Part shown: piece after piece, positions 62,471-64,000 of the stretch | Layout of the letters: each line of letters starts with the position of its first letter | How positions within the stretch are numbered: position 1 is the stretch's first letter | NCBI RefSeq assembly: GCF_047948215.1 | Contig: NC_134455.1 | Location: 293,347,647-293,411,646, forward strand | Direction of reading: 5' to 3' | Origin: Lycorma delicatula | Lineage: Eukaryota; Arthropoda; Insecta; Hemiptera; Fulgoridae | Length of the DNA stretch: 64,000 nucleotides | The notes under the pieces: model-generated | The model's database searches: none | Seen by the model: the letters and a program-made list of their open reading frames with translations, nothing else | What the model was told of the DNA's origin: nothing | Program-made: the position numbers and the translations under genes

Positions 62471-64000
62471 CTGAAAAAGAAAAAACATTTTTAACTGCAT
62501 CTATCTCACAAAAGAGTTAACCAGTAAAAATTTACAGTAGCACTATAATTTGAATATGTATGCTACTCTCTTGTTTGGAGAGAATAGTTTATAAATAAGT
62601 TTGTCAATACTATTATGAAATAATGGGCAATACACACATGCAACATTAATCACTATTACAGTGTCTATAATCTACAGCAGTTTTCCTTAAAGAAGTAATT
62701 AAAATATAATGTAAAAGAATTAGAAAAAAACGTGTAAAACGAATGGTTATAACTGTTTTCTGATAAAGGAAAACAAAACCATTTTATCAGAATAACCCAA
62801 TATTCTGATGGCTTAGTGGTCTTGTTTTATCGTTTTGTAATTTGTTTATTGTAAAAAGCACTCAAAGATTAACAGCTAAATTCCCGTCAGGTCAGTTGAA
62901 TCCAGTTTTATCTTACGATATTTACGCCACCAGTACTTTCAAAAGTAAAAAAATATAGTATTCTAATGGTGAATAATAAGATTAGTTAACACTTGATAAT
63001 GATCAGAGAAATACCTAATTACTTAACGCAAAAATACTTCCTGTTCCGTTTTTGTATTAGTAAATGCTATAATTACTTTAAATATATTTTTATATTAATA
63101 TAATGTTACTTCAGAAATTCCCTACGCCAGTACAAAAATTGAGAATATATTACAGAACAACGCCATATTATGATTTTCTTCTTTTTTTTCATAATGTTTT
63201 TGGGTAAAGGATGAACATTTTAGGCACAAATTCTGTCTCAGATATATCAGATAAATATAAACATATAAAATATTATTTTGGTTGTCATAAAAAAATAATA
63301 GAGTTATTTTACATATATATATGTATATCATTGTTGCATGGTTTTAATAAAAATTATTGTATTATCTTAGTAAAATTCAAATATATATTATTGGTAAAAC
63401 ATGTAATAATCTATGATTTATTGCTAAGTACATGAAAATTAGTAGATTATTATTAATTAATTTTATTATAATATTAGTAATCTCAATTAAATTTGTGAAT
63501 ACGTTTTATTTTCGATTAGAACAAACTGGAAAAACGTTAAAACTAGTTAATTTAACAATAAAACCGTTTGAAAACATGATCGAATTTTTATTAAATAAAA
63601 TTTATTTCCATTAATTAAATCAAAATGCTTTAAACAACACTTTCTTTGTTTTGTAAGAATAATTTCTTTCCTTGAAAATTTCATTTAAACAATACACTTT
63701 TAAACAATGCATAAAATTAAAACATTGTGCCTTTTTTATCGCATAATTGACTTAGAGAATAATTTTGTAATTTATTAAAACAGGACAAACAGGAATAAAA
63801 CAGGATAAATTTTATGAAAAAATTCATTTAATTTACAAACTTTGCACCAACGTTTCGGTATCCAAGATATTGGACGCTAGTAAATTAAAAATGAAGAAAA
63901 ATAATTATCTGTTATTATTTATTATTATTTTTTTTTTTTTTTTGAGGTTTTTAGGGGCATCGACTATTTTGGTCATTAGCCCATCCCACTTCAAAAAAAA
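62471..64000 (-). other. Gene C intron (runs off the window)
   Basis: Starts at the exon 2 acceptor and carries stretches matching the gene B intron (63180-63660). No donor or exon 1 is found before 64000. Small frames within it are chance. Confidence 0.7.
63925..64000 (-). mobile_element. Poly(A) end of a retroposon, cut by the window end
   Basis: On the minus strand, GGGATGGGCTAATGACC, then GTCGATGCCCCTAAAAACC and a run of A (plus-strand T at 63927-63943). This looks like the 3' end of a LINE or SINE inserted in the gene C intron. The family is not identified. Confidence 0.55.

Noticed and set aside
60912..62474. 520-residue hydrophobic plus-strand frame
   Set aside because: Antisense shadow of gene C exon 2, for the same reason.

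Overview
The window is AT-rich, intron-containing, transposon-dense DNA from an animal nuclear genome. An insect is most likely, perhaps a hemipteran. This rests on the BEL/Pao, R1-clade, jockey-clade and mariner relics, the tRNA-headed SINEs and the very AT-rich spacers. I see nothing prokaryotic or viral, and the species cannot be named from sequence alone.

The only host genes I can support form one tandem family of secreted, extremely Asn/Gln/Tyr-rich (prion-like) proteins on the minus strand. Gene A is complete (exon 1 10090-10384, exon 2 5947-7292, 546 aa). Gene B is complete but shortened at its C-terminus (exon 1 25447-25756, exon 2 22184-23790, 638 aa). Gene C is partial (exon 2 60942-62470; exon 1 lies past the window end). 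Each has a small exon 1 coding for a signal peptide, a dibasic KR and a lone cysteine, then a phase-1 intron, then a large low-complexity exon 2. Exon 2 ends in a conserved SWFQSLKWA-like tail in A and C. A and B share a TATA box about 33 bp upstream of the ATG and a conserved upstream box. Four decayed copies lie in the opposite orientation (1-484; 45600-47340 with both exons; 54908-55245). The locus is therefore an actively duplicating and decaying array, and spacer DNA is duplicated along with the genes (11-17 kb and 20-25 kb match 55.8-63.7 kb).

The rest is mobile DNA. Degenerate LINEs of one clade lie at 1.0-2.4 kb and 11.95-15.07 kb. A mariner relic is at 18.8-19.8 kb. A 5'-truncated R1-like LINE with a perfect 15-bp target-site duplication is at 26.66-29.57 kb. 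A rearranged BEL/Pao element occupies 29.8-36.3 kb. An R1-clade LINE with ORF1 zinc knuckles is at 37.6-41.1 kb. Jockey-clade fragments lie at 47.3-49.1, 50.9-51.8, 53.98-54.84 and 55.26-55.8 kb. Non-coding segments are duplicated in tandem (36.3-37.55 with 41.17-42.1; 42.6-47.3 with 49.7-55.25).

The two most interesting items are the prion-like secreted gene family and the BEL element. In the BEL element, gag-pol is inverted between LTRs and both junctions carry copies of the same 5-bp target (ATTAC) from inside its own pol gene, as expected from autointegration or from a nested LTR insertion followed by inversion.
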